A DNA stretch of 64,000 nt from Callipepla californica brunnescens (GCA_023055505.1 JALIRH010000109.1:960501-1024500); one strand, 5' to 3'. Positions 14,861 through 29,030 are shown, numbered from the stretch's first letter. Notes: generated from the sequence alone by a model not told the origin. Made by a program: numbers and translations.

Positions 14861-15774
14861 CATTTACTTCTCTCTGTGAATTTTGATGACAGCAAGAACA
14901 CAACTCATAGCAGGCTTTGCTTGTCCTTCAGTAGGTTTTTTTGCAAGAAGCTAAGACCTACTTAAATTAAATAAGAAAATAATGTAATCAGTACTAAATA
15001 ACTGACTGTTATTTGTTTTCTCACGTTCAGTACTTTTTGATGTTAAAGCAAAAATGCTTAAACACATTTGTAATGATCCGATTCTCTCCAGTGCTCAGAG
15101 TTTAACGGATTCAGTATGAAGACACTGTCATTTTTTATTTGTTTTCATTTAAGGAATGTGTTGTATATGCACATATTTAATTGAACAAGTACAAACACGC
15201 ATGCTTCAATTCACTGTGCTGTGACAGCCACTGGAGCTCAGCTGCTCTGTGCGTTGGATGTTCATAGGAATATTATAGGGAGTACAGACAGCCAGGTTGA
15301 AGGGTGGAAAACTTCCACATAATTCATCTTTTAAATAACACATCTGTGAAACGTGGTCAGTGAAACCTGTTCTGAAGACATGCCATATCCAGAACCCAAC
15401 CATCTTCAACAGATATCAATGTATTTACTACTAACCAGACTGAGGAGAAAAACAGTTAAGGACCTCAGCACCTCTCCTTGTAGCAATTCCAGTAAGAAAA
15501 GGGCAGACTAATTCCCAGAGCAGTAACAATTTGTGCTTGAACAGGGTGATTCTTATGAGCACTTGCCACCTCTCCCTTCTATTCCTAGTTCACTGAAGTG
15601 GTACAGCAAGCAGGCAGAAACAAGAAATAACTTATTTCTTCCAAGCTTTGATTTATTTTCTTTTGGCCATCTGGGCAACCTCACAGTGCACCAGCACACA
15701 GCATTAGGACAAGAGAGAGACACAAGAAAGCTATCCACGTTAAAAAAAGAAAGAGAAGATACAAATCCAGCCCG

Positions 15775-15796
15775 AAACAAACAAACAAACAAAAAG
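15775..15796. repeat. (CAAA)n short tetranucleotide repeat
   Basis: About four to five CAAA units lie in the PTPRN2 intron, next to purine-rich A/G sequence. No function is indicated. Confidence 0.85.
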
Positions 15797-18700
15797 AAAG
15801 GAGTTACACGAAAGAGAGAAATTCACTGCCCAAGAGTAAAGACATGCTAGGGGTGATGGAATACTTGAGAGTAGCAGCCTTTCATTTTATCTGTTTTTGA
15901 CCACAAAGTAACAGTCCTCCTTTATGAAGCAGCGAGTACTACGTCATCCACAAGCATACTTCACAGATTATTTTAATGTTTATCTCCTTATTTAAAAATT
16001 TTTCCACAGCTGTGTCGTGGGTGCAATATGCAAAATTTGTTCATCACAGGAGTGTTTTTCCTGTGTCCTACACGTTATGTTTTAAAAATAACACCCAAAC
16101 TTAGATACCTTACTCACAAAACAGTGACAAATTAAGGTCTCTTGCCAGAAAATGTTTCAGGAAGTATGCACTTTTTTTTATATGCCGCCCTGAAGACGAG
16201 CATAAACAGACTTGGCTGAATCAGTGGAGGGATTAAGCTCCCTTCATGGCCAGCAGCACTTTTTAACTAACCAGAGCACTTCCACTGATACAGCACACAT
16301 GAGGAGAAGGAACTCTCCAAAATACAACTGGAGATTTCCTGGCAATTTTAAACTACAATTGATAAGTCAGTGCAAAAACAGTGCTAGTATGATGTCCCCT
16401 CCTTGTAAGGCACCCCAAAGCAAATTGCAGTTGCATCCTGAGCCTCCTGTCCATACCTAAACACTGCTACTAGCTCAGAAACACATGACAGAAGGTAATA
16501 CCATCTGATTATCCTGCCTGAGAAGTCCTTCTGAAGCATTTCTAGTGCCCTTCTCTTTATCAATAGGCATTTCCACTGGCTAGATCCAAAATACCATTAA
16601 TTGTTGAATCTGCTACAACATGTTATCAATGACTTGATACAAATACAGATACAGAGAAAAGCAGAACTGAAAGACCATCAGCCTCCTCCATGAGCATTCA
16701 TCTGCAGTCTCTACCTCTAGTGAGACTTTCAAAAGCAGCTGAGAACTCAGTGACATGGCTTGTTTTCAGTACGGAGGAACAAATAGCAGAGCTTTCCATT
16801 AAACAACCTCCTACCACCTCCTTCAGTATGTGCTACAATCGTGTACTAATCTTGCCTTGACAACTCTTGGACCATCACTAGACATGGAGAAAAGCTGAGA
16901 GAGGCAGGAAGAAATTCAGATAGCCTCCAGGTTTTGTTCCAGCCATGGCAACGATCCTTTCTCTTTCCTGGGTGCACACAGCTCCCACAAGCTAGTCAAG
17001 TGTTTCACCCCATGTAACACTTCAAAGATTTGTACTCTAAAATGTTGGTAAAGATGCTTTCTTCGTCTTTTCTACTAAATGCCTTTCTTGGGAAGGTACA
17101 GTGTAGATAAAAGTGTTCAAGCAAAGCAGCCCGTAGAGAGCTGAACTGAACACCTACCTCCCTGTCAAGCAACACACCAAGATGTAGTTAAAGAAACCCA
17201 GCAAGTTAATTCCAATTGTGAATACATTTGGGAAAAACAACCAATGGGAAATTCTGGGGAAAAAAAAAAAAAAAAGAAAAAAGATTTTGAAATTAATATC
17301 AATCTGTATTCAAGAGGAATGTTTTTCCTAATCTAACGTTGATTGTAATTGTTGTTATTTCCTAAGGAGTATTCAACAAGATTAATATAGAAAGAGGGAG
17401 GCAACTGAACATGAAACAGGAATAAAAATGCAGAAAAGTAACCGGTTCATGAACACATTTTCTGAGTTTTATTTAAGAAATTTATGCAGTACATACATCT
17501 GTTGATCTGATTTCTGGCTCCATGTACAGAACCATTTTTGTAAGCAAGAAGACTTTCTGTACTTTTTTGGAAGCTTCTCTTTGTTACTGTATCTCAAGTC
17601 CTGACTTTAAATAAACAGAGGCAAATGTTTCCAAATGATTTAAACACTCAGAAGAAGAAAAAAAAAATAAAAGCATCCTAAAATGAAAGGATAAATGCCC
17701 TTTCATCAACAGAAAATCTTCCGAGTCTGCTTGTCCCTAAAAATGTGACAACTCAGGGAAAGGGTAAAGATTTTCTCATCCACAGTATTTATGTCCTTTA
17801 GGGGATATTGGCTCTCTTGTCACTGAGTAATGCCATACGCACAACAGCCTTTTCTCATGTGGCTACTCTAATCTGTCTGTGACGAAATGGCCTCCAGGGC
17901 CAAAGCCTTCTTGGGACTTGCATTTCAAGAGACTTCTACATCTATTTATATTGGTGCAACTGAAAGATAAATTGGGATTTAGATCCACTTAACATATGTG
18001 TAAGGAGCTCACGCTTTTCGCTGAACTCTGCCACTGACTTGTCTTCCTTTCCACGCAAGGGAGGATCTTTTGTTTGTTTTCTCAGTCAGAAGCTTTTATA
18101 AACAGAGTATCCGTGGTCCCTGACCTACGGAAAAATTAATGGTGGTAGGAGGAAAAAACCTCATCGAAAAATAAAACAAACAACAAAACCACTAACTAAT
18201 CAAACACCATAATTGTGACAAAGACCCCGCTTTCACTTCCTGCGCTCCTCACCTTTGTCTCTGCTGCCATTACTCACTCTGCAGCATGTGTCTCCAGGCA
18301 GCGTAGGATGCTCACTATGCTCACACACTGTTCCTTATGCTCCTTTGCTCAGGAAATGTTTTGTGTGCACTGGGATTAAACTCAAGGTGGAAAGTACGCC
18401 TGCATCTGGCACAGCACTATCAAGTCCTCACATGCTGGAAGTTCTCTATTTAGGAAAGTGGGTTTAGATGCCTTCTGCTTGTGCTTTCACTGCAGCTTTA
18501 AGAATAAAATCCTCGCAATTTCAACAAAACACGGTTAAGGATTTCACTTTTTTTTTCTTGTTAGAGTGTATCTTCTATCACACAACTCCTCATTCAATTA
18601 AAAGAAAATGTATAGCAGCTACCCCACAGAGTTCATTTTCAAACAAATTTTATTACAGTCATCTAAAAGTTATCATGCAGAAACTATAAGATACCAACGT

Positions 18701-19408
18701 TACCAAAAAGCTCCAGGTGCAACCTGGGAAACTATTCTCTCCTTGTCACCCTTCTTGGTCCCAAGAGAAACCTTACACTGATTGAGTTTTAGAATGAATC
18801 TGGATGCAAAATTCAAGTTCTCAGGTATGACTGGTTTCCCAGCAGCAGGTCTCTGTCGCCTAGACCCCTTCATACCCCAAACTGTGGTCATGGACCATAA
18901 GAAACCCTCTTTTGACAAACAGTTAACATAGCAGGCCATCCTTCACTTCTGTATGGGGAAGGTGCTTTTGGTTTAGCAAGTATATTGCCAAGGGCAAAGG
19001 GATCAAGCGGACTTACACCTCCTCCACACAAAGCTCTCAATTTCAGCCTCTTGCTCATTTGCTCCCACTGCCTCATTCAACCCCATAACAATACTTTCTT
19101 CTCCTTCTGAATACCAAAGTATGCATGAACTATCACAGACTATTATTATTTCCAATACATACAGCAGTTTCATACCCTCAGGGAGAACGGTCCTCAGACT
19201 ACCAGCTTAAACAACTACCAAAAATGATCTTTTGGAAATTCACACTTTCAGAAGCTCTAATTTATGTATAACGTTTCAAATTCTGTATGTGTGTCTTTAG
19301 AAGGAAAAAAAAAACAACAACAACTCAAACACAGAAAATCACTTCCGCTTCTGCAAATTCCCTCTCATCTACAGTATTCAGAACATTCCATCAAAACGTT
19401 GTCAAAAA

Positions 19409-19530
19409 CATAGAAACACTAGGTTGGAAAGGACCTACGAGATCATCTAGCCCAACCATCCTCCTGTCACCATCCCTACCCACTAAGCTACTAAATCATA
19501 TCCCTTAGCACCTCATCTAGACAGTTCATG
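19409..19530 (-). mobile_element. CR1 LINE 3' tail fragment, minus strand
   Basis: The plus strand reads CATAGAAACACTAGGTTGGA and then the typical 'aaggacct...gatcatct.gcccaacc' pattern, which is the reverse complement of a CR1 3' end. The fragment is about 120 bp and is the first of three CR1 pieces within 640 bp. Confidence 0.8.
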
Positions 19531-19730
19531 ATCAGCTTCTAGAAAAGCATAAGCATACTCTCCTTTATCGCATCACAATTCTTTACTTAAAAAAATCATA
19601 AGGTTATATTCATTTTACTCAAACAGGCATGGAAATATATGAAGCAAATGTGGGATCCAATCTACCTAACTTACATGATGAACTTGTGCTTGAGCATGAA
19701 AAACAGAGATTCCTAAGGTAGAGATTCCAT

Positions 19731-19862
19731 CTAAGTTGGAGATACTCCTCCTTGAAGACACTGAGAAGACATCTGGTCAGACTCTAGACACTCCTGCCTG
19801 AAGAGGGGGTTGGACAGGATGCAGAGATCCCTTCTGATTTCAACCATGCCATGATTCTGTGA
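19731..19862 (+). mobile_element. CR1 LINE 3' fragment, plus strand
   Basis: The sequence 'tggacaggatgcagagatcccttctgatttcaacc' (written here in pieces of the CR1 consensus pattern) ends with the diagnostic CCATGATTCTGTGA terminus near 19850-19862. It is oriented opposite to PTPRN2 and to the flanking CR1 pieces. Confidence 0.8.
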
Positions 19863-19965
19863 GGCTGAAAATGTCAGTGAGATGCTGCAGGCAGAACAGG
19901 GGAAGTCCCAAGAGAAAAAACTCTCTGTTAATTCTCTGGATACCTTCCTAGCCACCCACTCTCTT

Positions 19966-20046
19966 CATAGAATTGTAGAATCACGGGACCTCAAGAGATC
20001 ATCCAGTCCAACCCCCCTGCCAAAGCAGGTTCCCTATACCAGGTAC
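19966..20046 (-). mobile_element. CR1 LINE 3' tail fragment, minus strand
   Basis: The plus strand reads CATAGAATTGTAGAATCACG, followed by a CR1-like 'gacctc..gagatcatccagtccaa' pattern. Its 3' end faces the 3' end of the plus-strand copy about 100 bp away. Confidence 0.8.
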
Positions 20047-22496
20047 ACTCTTCATCAACTACAAAGGGAATTTATGGACTCAAGTCTGAAACACCACTTC
20101 ATCAAGTATCTAAAATGTAGGTAAAATTAGGAGTCCCAGTAAAGCAGACTAAATTTCTCCTGGACACCTTCAAAACTCTGTGGTTCTCCTGCTGGACTAC
20201 AGGGGGAAGTTTGGTACCTCATTAGGACTTCTTGTGGAACACGAACCGTGGATGTACCCATATGAATAAAGTGGATGGAAATCTGACTCCAAGTTTCTGC
20301 TCTTTCCCTTGCTCTGACTTTCTGAAAAACAATCATTTTCTTGCAAAACAACACTGACTGAATTGAGGGCACCTCTTTGTTGTTGCTCATGCTGAAACCA
20401 GCCAGCCAGTGCAACAAACACGACTGCATAAAACATGCTCCTCTAATTACATTTTCCAAAGTGCTTGGATCTTTCAGAAAGATGATAGAATAAAAAAGTG
20501 CCATATGGGCCATCCTCCTGCTGTGAATGTGAGGAAAAAAAACATGAAAAAGGAAAAAAGCATGGAATATGGTTATGGCTGTCCTTCTGGGCCTCCTGAG
20601 TCCTCCCCACTTTCTACTGCCAGTACTACAAACTGCCTTGTGCTATTGTTAACAGGGCAGACACACTGCCCACGCTGTGCAGGACAGTGATAGAAATGCA
20701 AGATTTTAATCTGAAAGACTGATTTAAGCCTACTTGAGCAGACACAGCCACACGGGCTTGGCAGATTCCTGGTTTCTTCAGACCTCAAACACTGTAAGTG
20801 ATCAGCTAATGACAAGTAGCTGGGCTTGTGGTTGACCACAAACTCCAACAACTCAAGGTTCAAGTGGTTTGGACAACATATCAGAGACAACCTGCCTTTT
20901 CCAGCAAATTAAATGAGCTTTACAGTAGCATTTCTGAGCAACAGTACCTGTGAGCAAGAACGGGACTATGTGGAGTCATTTAGCAGCTGCAGGTTTATTT
21001 ATTCTAAGTTATTTCCATTAAAGATTTATTCCGTTTATAAATCAAAATAAAATATTTCCTGCTGCCACTTTACACAGTAATCTATTGTTTCATTTTCTCT
21101 TGGGAGGCCTCAGCACCTATGAACAATAAAGGCTGAGGAGCCCTAACCCACCTAACTGCTACATTGCTGCACACTGTGGAGCTGAAAAACACATTTACAG
21201 AGCTATAAGTGCATTTACCCTGCAAAGCAGATGCCATCTGCTATTCCTGCTTGGCCCCTTGCTAATATTTCTTGTTGCTTTTTCAAGCATTGAGATATCT
21301 TTCATAAAAAATATCTTTAAAAATTCAAAAGATGAGAGGAATCTAGCAGTAGGAAATAGGAAGAACTGGGAAAAATCTTGCATTGAGAACTTGTAGCTGC
21401 AGGGCAGAGGGTGAAAGAGCTTGTCTCTGGTGAGTCCTTGATTGCTGAACTTCAGCAAGTCACAGCCTCTCCAGAGGCAGAGAGATTCAGGCAAATTAAG
21501 GTATTAAGGACACGTGCATTTATTTTTGAGCAAAACACAAACTGGGTCAGCTCTCTGGTTTCAGTGTGACCCACAGTGACACAAAACAGGAGCAATTCTG
21601 ATCAAGTCCAATCATCTGCCCTAGTGCTGCAACTGCGTGATGCTGATCTTTCCACGTAAACCTAGCCTGGCTTTGCCTTCATCAAATCATGAATTTATGG
21701 TTTAACTACTTCCCTTAAGTAAACAACCCACTGCCCGCCTGACCCTCCTATTAGGCTTGCCCTGATATCCAAGCTAAATGCATCCTTTCGACTCTAACTC
21801 ACATTTTTTTCCTAATTGTATCATCTGTGTCCATTAGGAACAATTTTTCCCTATCCCATATTTCAAAGCACAATACACAGACTTCCCCGACCCTCTGACT
21901 TTCGTTTGTTCAGTTTAGACTAAACAAATTAACTATTTTTATTCTCTCTGTGTGGTTTATACTCTCAAGACACTACGGCGTTTCTTTTACCCTTCTTTGA
22001 ACCCTCACCACCTAAGATATAACATATGCTCTTAGATAGCTAACATATGTATGAGTTCATTCAGGGTTAAACAGGATTGACTGTATTATGGACACTGAGC
22101 ACCATAACAGTGATCTTGTGCAATCTGATTCTATTCAAAAGTTTACTTACAGACATTTTTTTTCATATAGATTTCTTGCAATTTTGCAGTAATTCCCATA
22201 TCCAGAATAAGAAAAGAATTGGATCAAGTAATTGGAATGGTTTGGAAATATCAAATGCATTTTACCATACATACACGAGTATGCATCCATACTTTTGCAT
22301 CCATACAAATATGGAACACTACCACTTGAACTTGTGTTTATTTTGAAGCTGGACAACTGGAGTACTTTTTCCGCGTGCATTTTATTTAATGGAGAAAGGA
22401 AAATCAATTGAATTTCATTCCAGTTAGGCAAAAGGAACTGTGACACGTGATTTCTGCCATGGCAGCACACTTTCCAAATTACAGTTGTGCATCATT

Positions 22497-22544
22497 GTTA
22501 AACTTAATATTTAATTAACTGTTTAACTTAATATTTAATTAACT
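22497..22544. repeat. 24-bp perfect-spacing tandem duplication
   Basis: Two adjacent 24-bp units (22497-22520 and 22521-22544) share the 20-mer AACTTAATATTTAATTAACT. They differ only at the fourth base of the leader (GTTA versus GTTT). Each unit carries TTAATTAA-type homeodomain cores. The near identity suggests a recent duplication. Confidence 0.95.
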
Positions 22545-23878
22545 CTTTTTTGTAGGGACAGGGAATAAGCGTTTACTCAGGATGACATTCTGAGTCTGGT
22601 TTTCAGACCTGTCCTGCTTTTGCTTAGTTTTATAGCTGACCTGACCTAGGCTGAAGGAGGTCAGTGACAGGGCTGGGGTCAAATTAGCTCTTTGGGTTTT
22701 GTCTACCTTCATTCCATTCTCTGCTAGGTCAGATGGCTTAACAGAACTCAAAGAAGGTCTACAAAGGTAGTGCTTTCAAATATAAATCCAGAAAAAAAAA
22801 GAAAGAAACTGAAAAAACTATGACCCCAAAGTATCACATCGTGGAGACAAGCTTCCTTCTCAGAAAACCCACTAGTCAGTCTTTAGAGGTGCACAGAGAT
22901 GCATAAATGAATCAACACGGAAGTCTCCAAAAGCATGGCAATAGAACCAAATGGAAATGGTCCTTATTTGAGATCAGTCCTACTAATAAATAGCAGAAAT
23001 CAAATACAGAAAGTGAAATAACACAAAATAACAAGATCATCGCCATCATCTAACAACTTCTCTGTCCATTTCAATGCACTCTACAAAGACAGCAAATACA
23101 GAAGCAAAATAAGGCACAAAACCCAGGAGATCACTCCACCACTCTCCCAGCAGGACACCAGCAGTGAGAGAAAGACAGAATCAAGCAGCAAAATCCTGAC
23201 CACTGGCCCATGTTTTGGACTGCTAGATCTGTTCCACGCATAAAGGCACATCCTTTTCTGTCCATCTCCTACACTGACACTAATTGCAAACTAAGTTTGG
23301 AAGTAACCCAGGTTTTCCAAAGTAGTCTCCATGAAGAGAATTTATTTGTATCCTCTCAAACATAAAAGAGATCCAACTTAGAAGAAAAAAGACCTTATGA
23401 GAAGATTCAGGTCTCTTTCCTTTTCAGGGCTAATGAAAAAGTTGTTCCCTTACTACTATGTAATATTCTGTTGCATTCTCAGCTAAGATACCTCTGCACA
23501 ATAACCACACACAAGAAGCAAGCTGATCGGAAATTCAGCATTTTCTTCAGCTGTCCGAATGCAGTTAAACATAAATTAATAGCACAAAAGGACAAAGCAC
23601 GACTTATCTTTTTTGAAGCGAGCACACAAACAATTTGTATGTCCAAGATAAAAGAATATTCCCCGGAGAGAAAAATAAACAATATAATGAGAAAGAAATG
23701 GAAATAAAAATCCCTTTCTTTTAATTACACAAAGCTAAGATTACCAACGAGGCTCAGGAATATTTTTACATGCGAAAAGGCAGTCTCCATTTGTGCAGAA
23801 GTTAACTCCTGCCAAAAGCTGAGCAGGCTTCTTACATTCTGATGACATTTCACATGCCTTGAAGAAAAACCCCCTTAC

Positions 23879-24073
23879 CAAGATCATGTGGCCGGTGGAG
23901 ATGTCCATGTTGGACTGCACCGGCTCCTCGCACCACGACGACGTGCTGCTGCGAGCCGAGGGGCTGGGAATGGGCCCATCACTGAACTGAGAGGAAACAC
24001 TATTGATTCGAGAGGCATGCAGGGGCTCTGGGCGATCAGATGTCTTCACGGCCATGCGCTGACGGCATAGCTC
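23879..24073 (-). CDS. PTPRN2: PTPRN2 exon: serine-rich cytoplasmic linker
   Basis: This internal coding exon is 195 nt, exactly 65 codons, phase 0 at both ends. It begins [20 protein letters not shown], passes through a serine/proline-rich stretch containing [20 protein letters not shown], and ends [17 protein letters not shown]. It encodes the cytosolic linker between the membrane span and the phosphatase-like domain. In this family the region faces the cytosol on dense-core vesicles and carries sorting and phosphorylation sites. [12 protein letters not shown] is typical of PTPRN2 rather than PTPRN. The acceptor is a pyrimidine tract ending CCGCAG just before 24073; the donor is GTAAGG at 23878-23873. 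The first residues E-L combine with Y-Q from the preceding exon to form YQEL. Methionine at residue 7 (ATG 24055-24053) is the first internal in-frame start after the transmembrane exon. Confidence 0.97.
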
Positions 24074-27000
24074 CTGCGGAGAGAGAAGGAAGAAACAACC
24101 TACAGTTAAGGAATAATTACAGGATACACTCAACTGGAGACATACGGTTTACAATATGTTTCCAGGCTGGAAGTGGGGTTTTTTTTGGGAGGCTGTCTGT
24201 ATCTACAAAGATTAAATACTCAATGAAATTACTACAAGATGTCTATCTGAATCTTTTGAAAGTTTAATTACGACTGCGTGCCCATCGCCTTTCAGATAAC
24301 TGAGAATAATACTCTGGAGCTTGACTTTTCCGACAGATCTTTCTTTTTCCTCAATACTGCCTTGCCTTCAGAGCAGTCACTTTTGAACTGTGTAACCTAC
24401 TGAAGTTAATGGGGTTGCACAGAGTAATCGAGAGCGCTGCTTGGCCCTGAATATGCAAACTCAGCAAGCTCAAGGCAACTGAATTGATGTGCCCTCCACT
24501 ATAAATTCTGGTTGATAGATGCATCATTTCTCTTCATTAAAACAGCAAACTCACAATGCTTCCTCCCTGATGTGGGGCAGAGAGGATGAAGACTGACATT
24601 AATGAAGAATAAAAACAGAAATCTGTCACTGTATCATCTAAGCAGCTTTGGCAAAGAAAGAAAATTTGAGCTATCACATACTCTAATGCAAGCCATGTAA
24701 AAACACCAATATAGAATGCACTGTGAATACGTATTTTCACTCACACCTGTGCATGCAAAGAATTCATATAAAAATGCACAATTCTGGTTGGGTAACAGAA
24801 AATTCTGTTGGTAAAAGCAACTCCTTTCAGTATAAAAGTCTGACTTAAATGGGATAAACAGACCCACACTTACATCGTGATCATTATAGTGTTCTTAGAA
24901 TCACTTATGTGTAGTAAAATCTCAGAGAGTATAATAAAATTATCATTTTTTAGCATATGTCTATTGTTCATGAGGGACACTTGGCTGCCTGTGCTGCACA
25001 GCAAGACTGGCTAGTCCATGGGATCTGGGCATCTTGCAGGCACGGTGTGGCTGCACATTTGTTGTGGATTACTCATTCTGCACCGATGAGTCCTAAGAGC
25101 ACTTTTTTTTTTGCCTCGAGCTAAGAAAATAATACAGTCTGAAGAATTCATACTGTTGAAATGCTGCGGCCTCTGTTTTCTTATTCACTGATAATACAGT
25201 TACAGCCCAGGTGCCATCAGCAGGATGATCTGAAGAACTCCATATATCAAGCACAATAAAATCTTTTTCGTACAAGAGTTATATTTCTAACTTTAGGAGA
25301 ATGGTTTTTATTCGATCTTACAAACTTCAGGGTATTGAAGAGGGATCCTAATCCATGCAGTAGCAAGCAAGCACACAGACAAGGCCACTGAAACCGTTGT
25401 TCAAAGGCTCCCCTTGTCTCAATGTGGCAATGATTAAAGACCCATCCATACATTTTCCATTTGCCTGTCTTCTACCAAAGCTTCCATTTGCCTTGTCACT
25501 AGAGGTGCTTATGCAGAATACAAAACACAGGGTTTTTTTCCTTACTTCCACTAGAACATTTTCTGTCACTTGTTATCTCTAGTGACTTCTTACTAACTTT
25601 AACAGATCAAATATTGAAAAAAAAAATTGCAAAAAAAAAGTTTGAAATTGAGTCCGGTATATTGATGTGAAGTAAGCCAGTTAAACCATCAGTATATAAA
25701 AAAAGACATTATTGTACGTTTCTTTAAATATAAGGACAAAGAAAAAATACTTCTTTTCTGAAGGATCACACATGTCATTATAAAAGAGGACAATAGTCCA
25801 AAATGGCTATTGTCAACCTCCAAATGACCTTATAGCAGTGTAATTTCAAATCCTTGCAGGATTTTGGGAAAAGAATAACAGTGCAGAAACTTTTTAGACA
25901 GAAAAATACATCCTCAGAAAACCAAAAAGCTCTTCAAATAGATACCAGCCATTCTCAGAGGGAATGGCTTACTGAACTATAATAAGTAAAGGTATAAAAA
26001 TACGTAGTCTATCACAGAACTGCTAAGATGTGTCTTCTGGCTAGCATGCCATGTGGCATAGATATGAATTTGTTTTATTCAGCTAGACATCCTGCCACTT
26101 GATTCACTCCAACTCTCTACTAACAATAGCATTTGTACTCAAACGGGATCTTTGTTTTCAAGTTGATCTGTTCCTGCTGCTCATATCCTGCCCCAAGTCA
26201 TAATCCTCTGCTTTTACAAGTGGTTGCTGTGGAAGGGATTATAGACCTCTGCTAACAACAAAAAAAAAAAGAATCAGGAACAAGTGAACTCTACAAAATT
26301 AATGTAACATTTTTATGCAAATGCTAATGATAAAAGAAATAATATTATAGCCAACTGGTGCTAGATTAGATTAACTTCCAAGTAAAAATAATGTCTGGAA
26401 CAAATAATTTAATATGCTACTCAGAGTCTTTGTTTTCTAGACAGATTTTAACATGTTAACGATCCTCACAAAGGTAAGGGTGAGAAACACAACAAATACA
26501 AATAACATTTTTTTTAAGAAGCAACTTTATCCCAAATATCAACCTGTTTCTTTCCTGACATATATACAACCAGAACAATTATTCCCGGAACTGTTGTAAC
26601 TGTCAAATACGTTAAACAAAGCAAGCATGTCACTGTACATAGCCAGAAAAAATGTTTAATGTAAACAGGAAGGTCAAAGCAGAGTCGCAGCAAAATCACC
26701 GCTGAGTTTCTTGATTGGTATTTTCAATCTTCAAGACAATGGATTTTTCCCTGCCTGTAAACAGATTTTTTTTTGTTGTTGCTGTTTTAATTTATCCCCA
26801 GATAGGTCCAATGGCCTTTGACAGCTCTTCCTTCTCCACTCCCAGCAGCCCAGGCCAAGCAACCTGCCCATCCCCACATGCCTCAGATGTCTGCAGCTTC
26901 TTCCAAAACACTCTCTGTTAAACCTGACCATTCAGACACCCTCTGGCTTTTTAGCATAGCTCCATCGACAGCCTAGCCTCTCCCTGCATTATAGTTCAGG

Positions 27001-27419
27001 TGCCATTCCTCCAGGACACTCGGTCTAGGGAGGTGCACTATGAAAGGCCTGGGAGAATATGGGGTGTTCCACACCTGGTGCTTTCAGGGAAATCCCATCC
27101 CTGGACACTTACGGAGGTGTCATCATGTTATAAGCACACAAAGCCCTGGGAGGTTAAAAGCCCCATTTACAAAATACCTGCCATCAGTGCGCCTCACTGC
27201 ATGCTCAGGTATTCTCTTCCCAGTTCTCCAAAATCTTTGCTCTCCTAAGCATTTAGCAAACTACCATCTACCAAACCATAATTAGAGTTAGAACTTGGCT
27301 ACAACGTCAAAGCCACAAATGGTGTGAATGAAACGAACAGCTGTATTTCTGTATCGTCTCAGCACATGCACCATTAAAAATATTTTCTAAGAATGAATTC
27401 AGTTTACTGCTGCACTTCT

Positions 27420-27960
27420 ATATTTAGCAGAGTGGCTGGGGCTATTTCTGCCATACTGCGACTCGGTAATGTCTAGCCTTTGTTTGTGTGTAGTTCGGGT
27501 GCCATTCTTCATTTAAAAACATCATTTACACCTAAAAAAGCAATCATAATGCATACAGTGAAATATGAAGAAATGATCCTCCTGACCCTTCGGGCTATGA
27601 TCTAATGGATGGGTTGGACGTAAACATTTATTTAAAAGGTAATTTGAAGTTTACGACATTATTTCCCATCACATGGGAATTGCTATCATACTGAGGCACT
27701 TACTCTGTTTTTTATTTCCCAACATTTATTATCAAACTTATGTGGCGGTCACATGCAATATATAATGGAAAAGTAATATCGCTGCGTGACAAATACTGCC
27801 ATAACCAAGATAAATATTCTGTAAATAATGTCCAGCTAAATGAGTTCAAAGTACAGCACAATGATCATCCGTAGAGAGCTTTTTATTTGAGACATAATTG
27901 ATAACCTTAAACAAACCATAAACACTACTCTCAGAAAAAAATAAAAAAGAAGGCCCTCTT
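27420..27960. other. AT-rich block resembling a conserved non-coding element
   Basis: This repeat-free stretch has many short AT-rich motifs, no CR1 signature and no open frame of note. It looks like slowly evolving intronic sequence, but this is judged only by composition. I could not align it to another species. Confidence 0.2.
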
Positions 27961-29030
27961 CCAATGAGGTTTTAAAGGTTTTCTAATACTTGGTTGTCCT
28001 CACAGAGATGAAGAGAAGCGCAACTATTATTTCCTACGGTACAACAAATGGATTTTCAAATCCGTACAGCCTGCTTGTGACTGAACCACACCGCGGCACA
28101 AACAGAACTTATCCAAATTGAAAAAAGGGGCATCTATAGACTTGTCATGCCTAATGGACAATAAGTTGTGGCTGGAGAGCCAGTCATACCACACTGCTTT
28201 GTCAGAAGGGGTCTCTGAACCTCAAGAGATTACTGTGAGTTCCTCTCAACCAAGGACGCACCATGCCTCTTCAGAAATGATGCCCACAGACTCCTCTCCA
28301 TGTGTTTTATTGAAATCTTTGTTTCGGAGAGAAGAGCATGATACTAAAGCACATCTGAGTAATGGTCAGTATTACATTTTTCCCCTTGTTTTCGGAGCTT
28401 TAGGTCCTGCCAGCACCATAAGCTCCACGGAAGGAGTGCCAGGCATTCCTGCTAAGGTACAGCCAACGCGCACCTCAGTGTTATATTCATTTCTCTTACA
28501 TCATCCACACACTAGAAACGCAATTTTTCTTTCCTATGTATCCATGAAAAGACTATTTATCTACATATTTTTTTAACTGAGCCCCAGACTTGAATAATCC
28601 CAAAAAGGAAGTCAAGGAAATAGGCCTGACATTTCCAGTCTTTTCAAAATCTCCTGCTTGACAAATTCACATGGAAATCACCTGGACCTAGTCCAGAAGC
28701 AAGCGTGGCACAACTATGTTCAGAATTAAAGAAAATATAAGAAAGAATAAGCAACTTCCCTAGAGCAATTACTAAGAAAATGCAGAGAAATTAAACAAAA
28801 AAAGTGAGTGTTTATTAATAACTGGTGGATGAGCATACACAAAGCCCTTTCAGCCTGACCTACCAAATATTCTAGCAGAAACAAGTAACAAATGTACAGA
28901 AACCCTGCATTCATTTTGTATGCAAAACAATACTGTTTTGCAGGAATTTTAAATTAAAAACGATATATAAATTCTAAAACATCGTAGGCTCTACTTTGTA
29001 ACTAAGTAAGTAATGAAACCTAAGAATATA

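Larger units (their letters stand above)
600..23878 (-). other. PTPRN2: PTPRN2 intron of 23,279 bp between linker and phosphatase-domain exons
   Basis: Donor GTAAGG at 23878-23873 and acceptor CAG at 602-600 on the minus strand bound this phase-0 intron. It is mostly AT-rich single-copy-looking sequence. Identified contents are CR1 fragments (2472-2740, 19409-19530, 19731-19862, 19966-20046), a CA microsatellite (9843-9883), short AGC and CAAA repeats, a 24-bp tandem duplication (22497-22544) and a low-divergence-looking AT-rich block (14400-14860). Open frames here are short, up to about 130 codons, and show no family I recognise. I looked for the miR-153 hairpin, which sits in a PTPRN2 intron in other vertebrates, and did not see it. 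Confidence 0.9.

Noticed and set aside
28118..28576. 152-codon plus-strand open frame
   Set aside because: No recognisable family. About one or two frames of this length are expected by chance over 128 kb of strand sequence.
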